Shown piece after piece: positions 1-13,600 of a stretch of DNA of 64,000 bases. A program made the position numbers and the translations under genes. Position 1 is the stretch's first letter, and every line of letters begins with the position of its first letter. A model generated the notes under the pieces. The model was given only the letters and a program-made list of their open reading frames with translations, searched no databases and was not told the origin of the DNA. The stretch spans positions 49,395,053 to 49,459,052 of the forward strand of contig CM060732.1 of assembly GCA_030704615.1 (NCBI GenBank). Reading direction: 5' to 3'. Origin of the DNA: Takakia lepidozioides. Its lineage: Eukaryota > Streptophyta > Takakiopsida > Takakiales > Takakiaceae.

Positions 1-1786
1 GGCCACGGGGATCATCAGAAGACAAACAGGACCATCATTTGGGACGCGTATCACTGTTATGATAGTACTTTACTGTAATTACTCGGCTCATAACTGAATG
101 AAACAATTGGGTCGTGATCTTGCATGAAGAAGGAATCTGTGGTATGAATACCCCCCGTCTTTTCCTGTACCTTGATGACTACCTTGCATCTCAAAGTTGT
201 TTCGAAAAATGCTCCATGATTGTCGAAAGAACAGGAAACTCTTGGTAGGTGTCTTCTCAATCAGGACCCAAGGTGCTCCTAGCCTCACAGATTCTCCTTC
301 CTTTACGAATGTTGAGGGTGTTGAGGAAGTAGTAGTATCACAAGTGAATCAGTGCCCACACGCAGCCCAAACTTGGACCACTGGGCCCCCACACTGTCAC
401 ATTCACCAACACCTTCACACAAGGTGTGTGAGCCCATGCAACATCTCCTAGACCTCTCTCCATTGCGTTGCTAACATGGCATTAGACACAGCACCGAGAC
501 AATTACGACAATCTCAGCAGGCAGGGTAATCCGGAGAAAATTGGGCTGACACGATAGTGAATTACTTAGTTCAGGACAAGACTGTAGCTAGCTAGAAGTA
601 TGGATAAAACAATAGCACATTAATTCGGAGAAAGTGTATTAACTGGTGCCCACTTCACGAGTCGGGATTGTAGACTGAAGGGCATCTTTAGGTGAAAGGT
701 TTTGAAAGCAACTTCCCATCTCCAGCGCACAGAAGCAATGCTTGCTGAGTGGCTCTGTTTGCTTCTACTTGGAAGCGCCAACAGACCTTCAATCTTCAAT
801 ACTTTTATTGGGCAGTTTGGTTGCAGAAAGCAACTTTGAAAATTGACAAACTTCCTCTGCACTCTATGGGACAAAAGTTATTGAAGGATTCTCTGAAATC
901 CTTACCCTGCAACCTTCTTCAGGAAGGAAGTTTATCGCATAAGAGGTGACTCTGCAAACTGGACTTGGAAAAAAAATCCTGGTCCTGACTGGGAGGAAGA
1001 ATCTGTGGTCATATCCCACAGACCAGTCCCCCAGACCAGTCGGATGATTACTGACGAATCTCATACAAGAAGACAAAAATTCCTTGCAACCTTTATGGGG
1101 ATTGAGGCCGAGCCCTTTCCTACAGATGCACTGGATCATGAACTGGGGAGGTGACTGCTGTGTGCACCCCATCGTCCCCGGTTAACATTGAGCTCATGGA
1201 AGTACGTCTCAGGACCCGCACTTGTCCAAGTGATAGTGGAAGAACCATACTCCTACAGAGTAGAGGACTAGTACAACACATGGAATAAGATGCGTTTCAA
1301 GATCTGCAACAATGAGCAGTAGCGTCAAAGTGACTACAGGGTACTCATAGCTCGCAACAAGCTGGGTGCTTGTCTGATCTAAGCCTCCTTGTAGGAACCC
1401 ACATGGAAAGTGGATCCAACGTGTGCACATAAGGTTCAATTGGGAGCCAGCAAGTTACTGACCGGGATTGTCAGCCCTTCATCGAATTGTGAGCCATCCT
1501 GCAGCTATCACTCCACTGTTTCGCAACGGTGGGTCCACCAGACAAGCTTCTTATGGTTATCCAGGAGGCCAAGAAAATTTCCCTGCAACAAAAATTGTTT
1601 TGATGTTGCACTTTCATCGAGACATCATACTCTGAAATGGCAAATGAAGAGATGTTGTGGCGCCTGATTTTGTGGTATGGACTCAATGGCACAGAGTCTC
1701 TGGAACTCTACTCTTGCCTACAAAGAATAACAACTTGCACGATTTGCACCCTCACATATGAAGATGCACTTTATTTCATTGCTTTC
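1..1786. other. Intergenic / 3' flank of PPR gene
   Basis: I see no convincing gene here. The open frames on both strands are short, lack family motifs and overlap one another. The stretch lies downstream of the minus-strand PPR gene, so its right end probably holds that gene's 3' untranslated region. Confidence 0.5.
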
Positions 1787-4036
1787 TCACCAGTAATCCC
1801 CACAAGAACAAGTTCCCTCTTGGAAGTGGTGAAATCGACTGGCATCCCGTACAACAACTGCTCGCCCCACAATCTTTGAGATAAACTTGGTGGCCGTGTG
1901 GCAATCACTGCACACCCGAAGATTCTTGATTATGTGGATTGGTGTTCCTGGGGGAGTTCTAATGAGCCCAAAAGCAATGGCCAGCTTCTCACTGTGGTGG
2001 CAAAGAGAAGACTCTTTTTGGTCCTCCAAATCATGTGATACAAAGCGTGTGTCAGGTATGTACCCAGCAGACTTCATCTGTCTGGTCAGTGTCTTCAGCT
2101 CAGCATGGATTTCACCAATTTGTGGGTGCGAATTGTCTTCTACAACAAATGTATGCACTTGGTTGTCAACTTCAATGCAGCTGTGCCCTGGCTCCTTTCT
2201 GACACCTCTCTCCTCCATCAATTTTCTCACCTTTGCTCTCTCCTTGTATCTTCCAGCAGCAGCATAGATATTTGACAGCAACACATAAGCTGCGGGGTGC
2301 TGTGGATCCCATTTCAAACTGGCTTTCGCCGCACGTTCAGCTAGTTCCACATCCCCGTGAATTCTGCAAGCGCTCAGTAAGGCCCGCCACACTGAAGCAG
2401 CTGCTTCCATTGGCATTTTGTTGATGAATTCCTCTGCCTCATCCAATTTCCCTGCACGGCCAAGGAGGTCCACCATGCAGCCAAAATGCTCCATTGTAGG
2501 TGTTACGCCAAAATTTCGAGTCATGGAATCAAAGTATAGACGTCCTTCATGCAGTAGACCTGCATGACTACAGGCAGACAGAATAGATACAAAGGTGACG
2601 TCATTTGGCTTCAAGCCTTCATCCTGCATTTGTTGAAATAATTGGAGGGCTTCATCACCATGGCCGTGCTGAGCATATCCTGCGATAATCGTGCTCCATG
2701 AGACAACGTCTCGTTCAGCCATATTGTCAAACAGTTGAAGTGCATCCTTTAGGCTCCCACACTTTGCATACATGTCAATGAGACTATTCTCTAAATTAAC
2801 ATACGACTCAATTTCAGCTTCAATGATCTCTGCATGGACCTCTTTGCCTTTTTCAAGGGCTCCTAGGCTGGCACAGGCATTCATAATGCAAATGTAAGTA
2901 ACCTTGTTGGGTGGCACCCCTTCCTGTTGCATTTGCTCATAGACATCAAAAGCCTCCCTACCATACCCATGCTGTGCATATCCTGTGATCATGGCGTTCC
3001 ATGAGACCACATTTCGGTGAGCCATGTTGTCAAACACTTTGCACGCATCCTTCACACTCCCGCATTTGGCATACATGTCAACAAGGGTATTCTCCAAATT
3101 AATATATGATGATATTCCAGCTTTGATGATATCAGCATGGACCTGCTTGCCCTTTTCGAGGGCTCCCAAACTTGCACATGCATTGAGAATGCAAATAAAT
3201 GTCACCTTGTTGGGCTTCACCCTTTCCCCTTGCATTCGCTCGTAGATCTCAAAGGCCTCCCTACCACTCCCATTCTCGGCGTATCCAGCAATCATCGCAC
3301 TCCATGAGACAACATCTCGTTTGGCCATCTTGTCAAACACTTCACGCGCATCCTCTACGCTCCCACATTTGGAATACATGTCAATAAGGGCATTCTCCAA
3401 ATTAATGTATGACACAATTTCAGCTTCAATGATGGCAGCATGCACCTCTTTACCCTTCTCCAGGGCTCCTAGGCTGGCACATGCATTAAGAATGCAAATG
3501 AACGTCACCCTGTCGGGGGTCACTCCTTCCTGTTGCATTTGCTCATAAATCTCAAAAGCCTCCCTCACAAACATATGCTTCGCATATCCTGCTATCATTA
3601 TAGTCCATGTAAACAATGTCCGTTCAGGCATTTTGTCAAACACTAGGCGTGCATCCACAATGCTCCCACACTTTCCATACATGTTGATAAGAGTGTTGAG
3701 TATGATAGTGTTTCGCTTGAATCCACTTTGCATAACGTGGGCATGCACCTGCTTTCCTGCTGCCAGGTCATTCATCTTGATGCACACCTGCAAGAGACTG
3801 ATGTAAGTACTGGAGTCGACCTGAATGCCTTGTTGATTCAAAATATACAGAGCTTCTTTCAGCTGTCCTGCCTTACATAGTGTGCGTATATCTGCACAAG
3901 TACCAGAACAGTTCTTGCCTCCCTCTCTTGGCCCAATTTCAAAAGCAGCGGTGATGGTGGAGGCTCTACCCCCTCCACCAGTTCGATGTCCAGCAAACAA
4001 TTGTCCCTGATTGGATGCAGCAATCCTGCATGCCAA
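1787..4036 (-). CDS. PLS-class PPR protein with E and DYW domains
   Basis: Pentatricopeptide repeat protein of the PLS/E/DYW class. In plants such proteins bind organellar transcripts and the DYW domain deaminates C to U. The 749-residue frame is uninterrupted. It has an N-terminal leader of about 45 residues, about a dozen P, L and S motifs (repeated signatures such as VVSWSAMIAGYA and NACASLGALEKGK), an E/E+ region with the box PGHSCIEVDNQVHTF, and a full DYW domain. The DYW domain shows the catalytic HSEKLA, the zinc ligands CSDCH and CSCG, and ends exactly in DYW before TGA. Three central blocks of about 101 residues are nearly identical. The first codon of this frame is TTG, not ATG, and the upstream sequence offers splice acceptors (for example ACAACTAG), so a 5' exon carrying the organelle-targeting peptide is likely. 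Function is by family; the RNA target cannot be read. Confidence 0.93.
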   Translation of the reverse strand: MACRIAASNQGQLFAGHRTGGGGRASTITAAFEIGPREGGKNCSGTCADIRTLCKAGQLKEALYILNQQGIQVDSSTYISLLQVCIKMNDLAAGKQVHAHVMQSGFKRNTIILNTLINMYGKCGSIVDARLVFDKMPERTLFTWTIMIAGYAKHMFVREAFEIYEQMQQEGVTPDRVTFICILNACASLGALEKGKEVHAAIIEAEIVSYINLENALIDMYSKCGSVEDAREVFDKMAKRDVVSWSAMIAGYAENGSGREAFEIYERMQGERVKPNKVTFICILNACASLGALEKGKQVHADIIKAGISSYINLENTLVDMYAKCGSVKDACKVFDNMAHRNVVSWNAMITGYAQHGYGREAFDVYEQMQQEGVPPNKVTYICIMNACASLGALEKGKEVHAEIIEAEIESYVNLENSLIDMYAKCGSLKDALQLFDNMAERDVVSWSTIIAGYAQHGHGDEALQLFQQMQDEGLKPNDVTFVSILSACSHAGLLHEGRLYFDSMTRNFGVTPTMEHFGCMVDLLGRAGKLDEAEEFINKMPMEAAASVWRALLSACRIHGDVELAERAAKASLKWDPQHPAAYVLLSNIYAAAGRYKERAKVRKLMEERGVRKEPGHSCIEVDNQVHTFVVEDNSHPQIGEIHAELKTLTRQMKSAGYIPDTRFVSHDLEDQKESSLCHHSEKLAIAFGLIRTPPGTPIHIIKNLRVCSDCHTATKFISKIVGRAVVVRDASRFHHFQEGTCSCGDYW

Positions 4037-5307
4037 AACTAGTTGTTACAAACCTCTCAACTCAAACCCCCACACTAGTAGGTTTCAAGGATACTGTGAA
4101 GAAAATACTCTTGAAGATGACTGACTCTTGCTATACAAAACAGGGACAAAATACTATTGCATGTTTGAGAATCAACTGTATTAATTTTACCTACTTAAGT
4201 TGAATCCCTTGAAGCATCGTCAGAACAATACCCATTGTATTCTTGGCCTGGAGCTCCATGGTTTACATCAACAATAGAACTATCACCAGATTGTGCTCGA
4301 CCTTGTATTATACTTGGTCGTAGGTCAGACTCACATCCCTCCACAGCACTTGCTTGACCAGAATCTGTGCTCCGACCATAATCTGCAAATCAGTCTGGAC
4401 TCCCATCTTGAAACTTCAAGGTTCACACCAAACTTACAGCCATATTTTCATATCCATTCACCATCGCATTGTGTTCGACCTTTTCTCAAGGCTAGCTCCA
4501 TTTTTCCCCAAACGGGGTGTGGCTGAGTCTCACACCAAAGAACCTCCTTTCTGCACTCATGTCTGAAGTTTGGTGAGCTTGGATTTTTCTGTGTAAACCA
4601 CCTGTGTGTCGCTGAGCAGCCAAGCTTTAATCACAGCCTTTTAAAGACCAGGCTACAACCGCCAAAGTTCCACAAGCATCTCCTCCAGAACAGCCAAAAC
4701 TTTGAACAAACCAACTTCCATGCTACTGTGTATTAACAATCACTACAGCCAGTGTGTCACACCACAACAGGTCAACCTTGTGGACAGATACTAATTTCCC
4801 GAGTCTGTTTAGGAATGCTACTGTAGGGTTTCCACATAATTTTCTTTCACTTCTCACTCCAATTCTGCTGCTCAAGACGGACCACAACAATGCGTGTCAG
4901 ATAGGTAGAGGGCCTGGGAATCAACGAGTGAGCTCATATTCTACGCACCTTTCGCAATCTCCTCGCTGACTACACGCTGTCACAACTTCCAAACTGGGAC
5001 AACCTGGTGGGTGATTTCGACCAAAACAGCTTATCCCACAAGCGCTGTGCTCCCAACCTAGCCATCTAACCGAGTACTTCTCTGTCTGTCTCTTATGCGG
5101 GGAATGGATAGAGATAAATACCCCACAGGTTTCAGATCGTCGGGAGGTACTGATCGAGATATGGAGACAGAATAAGGGTGTTAATTACGCTCGCGTTCCT
5201 TGTAGAAACTTCTTTGACCAGACTGGGGCCAAATTCTGTTGGCAGGGGCCCGAGAACAATCCTAATCCGAAGCACAGAATTAGTGAACTGAAAATGGTTT
5301 AATGCTT
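4037..5307. other. Probable intron or 5' flank of PPR gene
   Basis: No protein family is recognisable here. If the 5' exon proposed at 5308-5539 is right, this is an intron of about 1.27 kb. Otherwise it is the promoter side of the PPR gene. Confidence 0.35.
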
Positions 5308-5539
5308 TACCTTTCTTCAGTTCCCAAAGACGCTTGGTCACTTTCAAAGGCCTCTGGCCCGGCATCGCCGATGTGGATGCCCATCTTAACTCCACAGTTT
5401 GATTCGCCAATCTGCTACATGATGTTTGGCCTCCCGACGATTTCCTGCACGGTAAAGACAGGGCATTTCCAGGTATGCCCTCTACCTGCGCACCGATAGC
5501 TCCAGCCATCCCTGCGCAGAGGCACAACACGATGTGCAC
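5308..5539 (-). CDS. Candidate 5' exon of the PPR gene
   Basis: A minus-strand frame begins with ATG near 5539 and encodes a Ser/Arg-containing, acid-poor stretch (MAGAIGAQVEGIPGNALS...), compatible with an organellar transit peptide. It reaches a strong donor, AAAG/GTAAAG, at about 5308 in phase 1. The acceptor ACAACTAG/TTTTGG near 4040 would join in the matching phase and remove the non-ATG start of the PPR exon. A GA-rich tract lies just upstream. The acceptor has a weak pyrimidine tract and no transcript is available, so this is an inference from phase and position only. Confidence 0.3.
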
Positions 5540-7678
5540 CTAGTGCCGACGAGGTCGAGAGAGAGAGAGGTATCGTTTTTATTCTTTGGAATCTCTTATT
5601 TTATTCCTAGTTAACTATATACGTACTTGTTTTTTTCTCTTACATTCATCTTTTTGTTTTTGTTTTTGTTTTTTTTTTGTTTTTGTTTTGGAAACACGGG
5701 AGTATTTGTTTTTCATATTTCCAAAATCGCTAGCGGGGCCACCTGTGGATTCCACCCAGTGCCCATGTGGCGAGAATATCGAGGTGACAAAGTTAGAAAA
5801 GTAGCTATATTCCAGGTGTCACATTTTCATTTGTCCACGTTGTCACGTTCTTTTTGGCGAAAATCTCGGATTTTAGCCCCCATAATTCCTTTGTACAAGT
5901 AGCTGACCGAGTTTCCAGGTCGAAATCTGGCGATTTTTCGCCAGAAAGAAAAACACCAGAGGTCCTTGCTTAGATTTTATTTCAGATTATTCGGGGAAAA
6001 AAATTAAAACGTTTTAAAATGTTTTCTTAAAATCTACTTATTTCCTTACATTCATTACTTTGTTTTTCTGTCCGAAATTAAATAAAAAACAATTCAGTAA
6101 TAATAGAGTTAGGCTGTTACTTAGGAAGGAGCGAGCCGACCGGCCGGCGCCAGCCGGGCCGACGAGACAACGGGCGACCCGGGGCTGTGTCGTCCATGGA
6201 CGTTAACCATGGAGGTGGTCGGCCATGGTGGTCACCCGCGCGCCTGCCTTGCGATCTTGGCCTCCTGCACCCTCGCTGTCGCTGTGCTCAACCAGTATGT
6301 TGATCTTTCCTTATCTTTTGTATTTGTATTTGTCCGTTGTGATCCGACGGAAACTGATCGAAGTGTTCATAATGCCGTAGTGCGACTGTTTCATTTGATA
6401 TGATTGACTCTATCAGCTTTGTTCCATGTTGATCTGATTTCTGATAGCTCTCTGCTGTTTTGATCTGATTGGAAGTGGTATCTCCTGGCCGTTTTCAGTT
6501 GGATCCCATTGCCGTTGATACGATTTTTGAGTTGAAGTCCATTGGAGTGCTTCGGGGACTGCTTCCTTTCTATCCTTGTTCCTGTCTTGGCGGCCTTTAG
6601 TTCCATGGACTCTTCAGTTGGTGGACTGAATGAAGCGCGTCGCATGCATCAGATGTCGAAGAGTGAGGGAAGGAAGGTACGCCAGTCCAGGGTCGTTATT
6701 GAAGTTCTCAGTTCGGCATTGTCATCTTCTTTTGGTGTGGAACTCAAGCGCTCTCCATACCTGAGCTCGTAGACTATGTCGATCTTGAACGAGATGAGGC
6801 TTTGATGCCTGCATTGCCAAGACGGACAAAAATGGTGGCATTGACGACATTATCCCAACGAGTAAACACAATGTCGAAGAATGTAACTCAGAACCAGAAA
6901 ACTTCCTCTCGGCTCCGTGTCCCGACTGGTTTTGTGTCCCTGTGGTGTTTTTGCTCTTCTCTCCTTGATTTTTCTTTTCTTTCCTCCTCAGGTTTCCGGT
7001 GAGGCCACGCTGGATGTCTGTAGTCTGTCAAATAACAATATGAGAGCCGGGATTGATCCATGTTCAGTGGATGCACGCCATGCATTTCAGACAGATCTTG
7101 CAAGAAACAAGTCTTGGACACTACTCAATAGTAACTGCGAATGACAATGTGGCCCTTGTGAACAGCTTTTGTCATCATCCTCCTCGGGCGCTCATTCTCC
7201 GGTGTTTTAGCTCGAGTGTGCCGGTGGATGAAGTTTGTGTATAGTATGAGGGTCACAATCACAGGCTAGCTTGCTCCTCACCGATTGACAACTTTTCATC
7301 ATCAAATTTATGAAAGTACAACGGATTTTCCTGATTTGGAGCATTCACATGGAGTCTGCATAATGGCGGAGCTCCTGGTCTGGAAATCAAGAGCAACGGG
7401 CTCAGTAATGGAATGATTTGCCATAGATTCGCTCCTGACTCAAGATGCTAGTGGAAAGGATACTCCTCAAACTCTGAACGTTTGTGCTCTTCTTGAAACT
7501 CAGCACTACTTATCTTCGTCAAACAGAAAACGCTTGGGACAGTTTTGCGATTGCACTTCAAAAGCTTCTAGAGTATTCATCGAGCACCCCACTGTGGAGC
7601 TTCTTTTTCTGGAGAATTCATACAAATATTGTGCTGGCTACCACCAGGGCTTTGTGAGTTGTACCTTGTGAAGGAGCC
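5540..7678. other. Bidirectional upstream region between PPR and kinesin genes
   Basis: This stretch separates two divergently transcribed genes. It contains a GA microsatellite (about 5549-5563), a T-rich tract (5625-5690), an AT-rich part (5950-6110) and a GC-rich start near 6130-6250. A small frame at 6603-6677 begins with ATG (MDSSVGGLNEARRM) and ends at a good donor (AAG/GTACGC). It could be a 5' exon of the kinesin, but I could not phase it to the next exon. Confidence 0.4.
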
Positions 7679-10600
7679 ATGCATGACATGCATGGAAGTG
7701 TGAATATGGGATCAGAAAATGGTCTTACCTCTGTTTATTCCTCTTATGAGGGCAGCAATGGAAGTGGTCGCGCCTCTGTCTACTCCTCGCTTGACGGAAA
7801 CAACAACTTTCATTACCCGGAAAGAAGCATCCTTGACTATGAAAGACTGAAGGACCAGTCTTACAGCTTTGCAGAAGATGGTGTTCGGAAGGAGATGGAT
7901 GCAGAATATTTGGGGCCAGTAAAGAATGGCAGTCCAGATGCAGGGATGAGACTGAGTGACACACACATGGCCTCAAGGAGGGCAGAAGAAGCAGGTTCGG
8001 ATCTCTGGTTGTCAAAGAGGGTCGATTAGTCTTGTCGTCCCTTTCAGTTTGGTTCTTTATCCTATACCAAGACAAGCACATTATGCCAACTGCAATATGT
8101 AATCTCTTTCTGTCATTGTTGCATTGACCCAAATTTTGCATGTCTTATGCTAATACTGCTGCCCTTCCTGGAAGAAGAAGCAACAGTCTCGGCAATCACA
8201 TTTGAGGATCTCTTCAAGATAGTCTGATGTGTGGCAGGCTGTAACTTTGAGAAGTTAACGTCAGTAATGGCATGCTTATTTAGGCCGCTATTATGAAGCC
8301 CTTGTGCAACTGGCTCTGGTGCCGAGTGGCAGAGGTTGGATTCGAAGAGGAGAGTATAGGACAGAGAGGTGGCAGCTGGTTTGTCCATTAGAAGTCTGAC
8401 AGTTACTAGTATTTTCTGTGCATGATTGGGGTGCCCAGCAAATAGGAGGGTTCAAGCATCAATGTGGTTGCAAGAGATGGTTGGATGCTTCCCCCTTGCT
8501 AACGAGCCGTCTGAGGAAGAGTTCAGGCTGTGTCTCAGAAATGGACTTGTGCTTTGCAATGTTATGAACAAAGTTCAACCCGGTGCAGTACCAAAGGTAT
8601 GATTCTATTTCTTGATGTGAAACAGAGAGAAGTTTGCTAACTTGGACTGTTGGAATTAAATTCCAGATGGAAGGAAGCAATTTCGTGGAAGGGTATTTGA
8701 GATAGGGTCATAGCTATAGCTAAAGCCTCATCAGCTGCCACCTCCAAGCCCATCTCATTTTTTGCTCGTGTATATTGTTTATTTGAAATTCTTGGAAGGA
8801 TGAAGACAAAGCCTTTTGGAGAGAAAATGAGAAGGAGAGAGGGTCTAGCAAGGGAGAAGTTTTGGCAGTATAATTAGAAGAGGTCTCTTGATCACCTCTG
8901 TATGATAAGATAAACTAATGATTGAGTTGCAGCTGTTTCTAATTTATTATATTCCAGCCAAGTCAAAGGTGTGAGGGTTGTTTTGATTTGGATGAGAGGC
9001 TGTGTAGAGGAGGTTCATGGTGGTGTACACATTATGGGCAGGTGGTAGAGAACCCGACAATTTCAAATCACCTTGACGGAGCGCAGTCTGTATACCAGTA
9101 TTTTGAGAACGTCAGGAATTTTCTTGTGGCTGTTGAAGAGATGGGGTTGCCTTCATTTGAAGCTTCTGATTTGGAGCAGGTACAGGTGACTAAAATCTAC
9201 TGCCTGCTTGTCGATTTCAGTGGGTGTCAAATTCACAAGAACGCCATTAGGTGTGTGATGGCAGCAAAGCAGGTCACACATAGACATAGCAAATATGTGT
9301 GTAATTTGTTCACCAAGTTCACTTCACAGATTGAAACTTCTTTGCAGGCAAAGACATCATGGGTTACTTTTGTACATGAACAGCATACCCTTTTGTTTGT
9401 GCATTCAGATGAGCACCCTCACGCCGCATCCCTGCCCCACCCCCTCCTCCGTCAACTATCCCTTTCCCCTTTTTAGCTTCATCTTGAAGCTCCCCAACAA
9501 GCTCAGGTGGGACCCGAGGTGAAAACTGTACAGTGGTTGTAACAGCTTGGTCTGCAGTGTACATTCTTGCTAGAGATAGCGACGGAGGATTTGACTTGTG
9601 CTGTACTTGTTGTACAATGTTGACAGGGTGGCTTAGCTCCGGGTTCATCAGTGAAGCTAGTTGACTGCATATTGGCACTTAAATCGTATCATGAATGGAG
9701 GCAGGGTGGAGGACTGGGTTTCTGGAGGCTAAAATCACCAACAGGACATGGGAACAACTGTGGCAGATACTCAACCCCATCCAAAAGTCTGGGTAGTTAC
9801 TCTAATCAGACTAGAAGAAAGTGGGCTCTTGCTGATCTGGATGGCGTTGAGGACACTGAGGGGTCGTCAAATGATCGGTCTACCTTTTCCCTGAGCTTTG
9901 ACAAGGACAGTAGAGACTCCATGAACAGTGCTCGTTCTGGTCAGAATGGAAGCGGGGATGGAGTTTTTGATGGGGATGAACTCTTGTTCAATGTGAACGC
10001 CTCAGGTACTGGCTGCTTATCAGCACATTGCTAAGTCCAGAGTCAAAATATCAATCTTTCTATCTAGCTGTACCCAGGGCTTCAAATTGGCAACTAGCTT
10101 CCCTGGGGCTTTGGTTGGGGAACAGTCTGTCTCGTTATGTTGGGAGAAAACCCTCCACTCTAGTCACTGGGTGGGGCATGAAGGGTCCTGATTATGGTTT
10201 TGAAGGAATGTGGAAGCCGAATTGGTTTATGTGGGGTTATAGAACACTTATAAGAGAGTTCAGTTCCCCACGGAGTTAAGATGGCCTTGACCGAATTTGG
10301 TAAGAACCTGTGCTTTACCAGGGGAGGATGTGAGGTTGAGTAATGAAGTGTGCAAGGCATGTATCTCATTGTCAGCACGCCAATATGTTTTGGTGATCAT
10401 GTCTTCGGACAATATATATTGTGTGTTTCAAGGAACCAATGTTTGAGCTCTCACTTCACTCTGAGAATCTCACAATTCAGCTCTGTTCCTATAAAGTTAT
10501 ATAGCCATCAAAATTTTGTTTGTGAGCCACCCGATAGTGTCTGTACTAAAGCATGCGCCTTTTTGAAAATTGCAGGATCAACTTCCACTTGGCTACAGCA

Positions 10601-13600
10601 CATTGGGCACAAGTTTCGTGAGGTTCTTCAAGTTAAAGCAAGGCGCATGCAAGACCTGCCCACTTCTCAACACAGCTGGGGAACACCTCTAGCCATAGAT
10701 GTATGTTGACTCACTTCGGTCACTGATCATCTACTTTGAGCATGTGGAAATTGTTTGGGCTGAGGAACGTTTACTCTATCGGGATTTGCTCCTCTTCTGA
10801 TATTGAAGAGATAGCCTCGGTTCCATACGAGGATGAAGAAACTGATGTTTAAAAGGTGAACACTGGTTTTGATGTAGCAGCCTGATTCCTGTGCACCTGC
10901 CTAGAGTCTGTGGTGGTAAACTGATTTTTAACTTTACACTTCATCAGACTAAGTATTGAGGTTGGCTGTAAACCGTGTCCATCTCACCAACTCATTTTGG
11001 TGTAATGCAGAATGCTCCTTCTCAATCACTCCTAGGCCTTGTTAGTGCCATTCTCGGTGACAAGCCTGCAGAGGAAGTACCGATGGTGAGTCTAATAGTC
11101 AGTCCATTGTTGTTTATTAGTGTTTGAAGTTGGTCTGACTTCAATAGAATTCTTCTCTTCGTACTTTCCCTTTATACTATCCATACTCCCCTCACATGAT
11201 GTTTGAGCTATTAAGAATGAAAGAGATGTTTGTTATCTGCAATCTGATCTGAGATATTTGGCTGCCTGGTCCATTACAAATGTTTACAGGTTGAGTATAT
11301 ACTGCTGAAATGATTGTATGGATCCTACCCTTCTGTGTGGAGTGTAGTGATTTCCTGACTGTTGGTGCATACGGATACCTGGGTCTGCTTGGATCAATTG
11401 CACGTGTCAGCAATGTACAGCTGCCACTGCACATAAAAGAGAGGTTCTGAGATTACAAGAGTGTTCTAGTTGAGACCTAAGGACATGCTTGCAAACTATC
11501 AGATTGCACAAATGTTTTTCTGTTGTTACCTGCTACCACTGTTTAGGTCCTTCAAATCATATGCCAGGTTGCTGCATGTTTCTTACTTGAGTGGTTAGGT
11601 TCATTTAGCCCTTGCCCCTTTTGTCCTCACAAAGGAAGAAGCAGAAGTAAAAACTGAGACAGCACGGTGCGGTTGTTTCTCACAGTTGGTGGAGTTCATG
11701 CTGCGCAAAGTGATGGAGGAGTTTGAGCGTCACCTCCTTTCACAAAGAAAACAAGTCACTAAAGTAACTTATGCGAAGTCCATCAGTGCAATCCTTGAGG
11801 ATTTTTGTATTATGATCTGTGGCCTTTGTGGGTGTGCTTTAAGAGTTGGCTAAACTGCATGGTCTTGATCACAAAAGCAGGGATGCATATGCTAGGGTGT
11901 CTACAACTTTTGTGCATATGACATGCCATTGTTGGTCTGGATCTCATTATTTCTTTGTAATTGTGGGTGTCTGAACATTCAGTGGATCACCTAATTTCAG
12001 ATCCAGATGTGAAGAAATCATACTGACCAGATCTTTGTAATGGTTGATATGTCTGTCAGGCTTACGGCGATCCTTTACATTCTGTAGTAGAAGCTCTCAA
12101 GTCTGATCAGAATCGAAGTGAAATTAATGGATGCTTCCCTTTGTAATATATCTGGTAGGGGTGCCAGGTTCCCATTTCTTGCTAAGAGGTGAAAGGCTGG
12201 TTTGCATAGGTGAGGAGTCACCTGTGCCAAGTGGGATGGTCTCTTAAATGTTAGTTCATGTTTGCTGCTGGCTTTTGTGCAGATGAAAAGTGCTTTAAAA
12301 GACATATTGGTTCGCGAAGAGAAGCTTGCATCAAGATCCATGGTTCTGGAGGCTCTGGCAGCTGGTTCAGGAGAGGAAGTTAAGGTATATTATCCTGTAC
12401 TTCTCCTTAATCTGGAGCATATCAGCTGAGAAGAAAGAACCAGGAGACATGTAGATTGCTACGTTGCACCTCAAGAACTAAATTATCTTTTGACTGGGTA
12501 TCTAACAACTTCAACAGGTCTTCCGCTGTTCTGCCAGATTTTATCCTAACAGTTTGGACCGGTTATAGTAGTCTTTATGTGTCTTCTATACCCAGGTGCA
12601 TGGCAAGTTATTTCTGTGTTTGAGGGGTGGAGTTGGTCATGATTTCGTCGTGCACTTCACATGTCCAGCACTTTGGTGAAGTGTGTCATCGTACTCTGCC
12701 AAGACTACCTTCTACTAGCCTTGAAAAGTGTGACTATTATTAATCTTCTGGTATTGTTACGTTGGCCTTAAGGTTTTGAGTGGTATAGGGAAGGACAATG
12801 ACAGATTCAGCACTCTATGCTGCTAGTGCCCCTACTGTACATATTCCTTGCTGCACAGGTTGCTTTAAACGATGTGACCAAGGGAATGTATAGAGTTTAA
12901 AATGGCCAACATCCTTGGTATATGTTATCCCCAAATTGGCATTATTTGGATAGTCTACAGATGTCCTTCAATTCTCAGTAGGAATAGTGGATATTCAAAT
13001 GAATATCTTGTCATACATTAGAACATTTCATCATTAGGGGAGTCCAAATTGAGTAGGCAACAGCAGATGGTTGTCTTGGCCAACAGGTATTAAAAAGAAG
13101 TATCAGCACTGAGGTGGATTTCTTTTGTTTGATTGGCATGCGGGGGCTGGCAGTTGGTTACTAAAAAGCTTCAGCAAGTTAAGGTGGGCTCCCTATCCTA
13201 ACCTGAATCAAGCATGCCTGTCTCACATCTTTCTTGGCTGGGTTTACAGATAAAGGGTATGATAGCCCCATTTTGCAAGGACGAACTTAGCTTTACAAGA
13301 AGCACCAATGAAAAACTCAAAGATTATTTCTTGCCCTCATATGGATCAGAAAGCAAGCCCAGATGTGCTCAACAGGAAGTAAAATTGCTCCCAACACCTT
13401 TATCTTCGGGTCAAAGTGGGAGTATAGCTATTCCCATCTGAAAAGTGTTGGTTGGACTCACTGCTTTTCAGTTATTAACCATTCAGACATTGTTGCTCGG
13501 AATAATAGCTGCTTACAAAAAGGAAACAGTCCAGCAGAAGATTGAACTACAGATTGCTTGATTACTGTCACTCGTAGTTTTCCTTTCAGAGTTGTGTACC

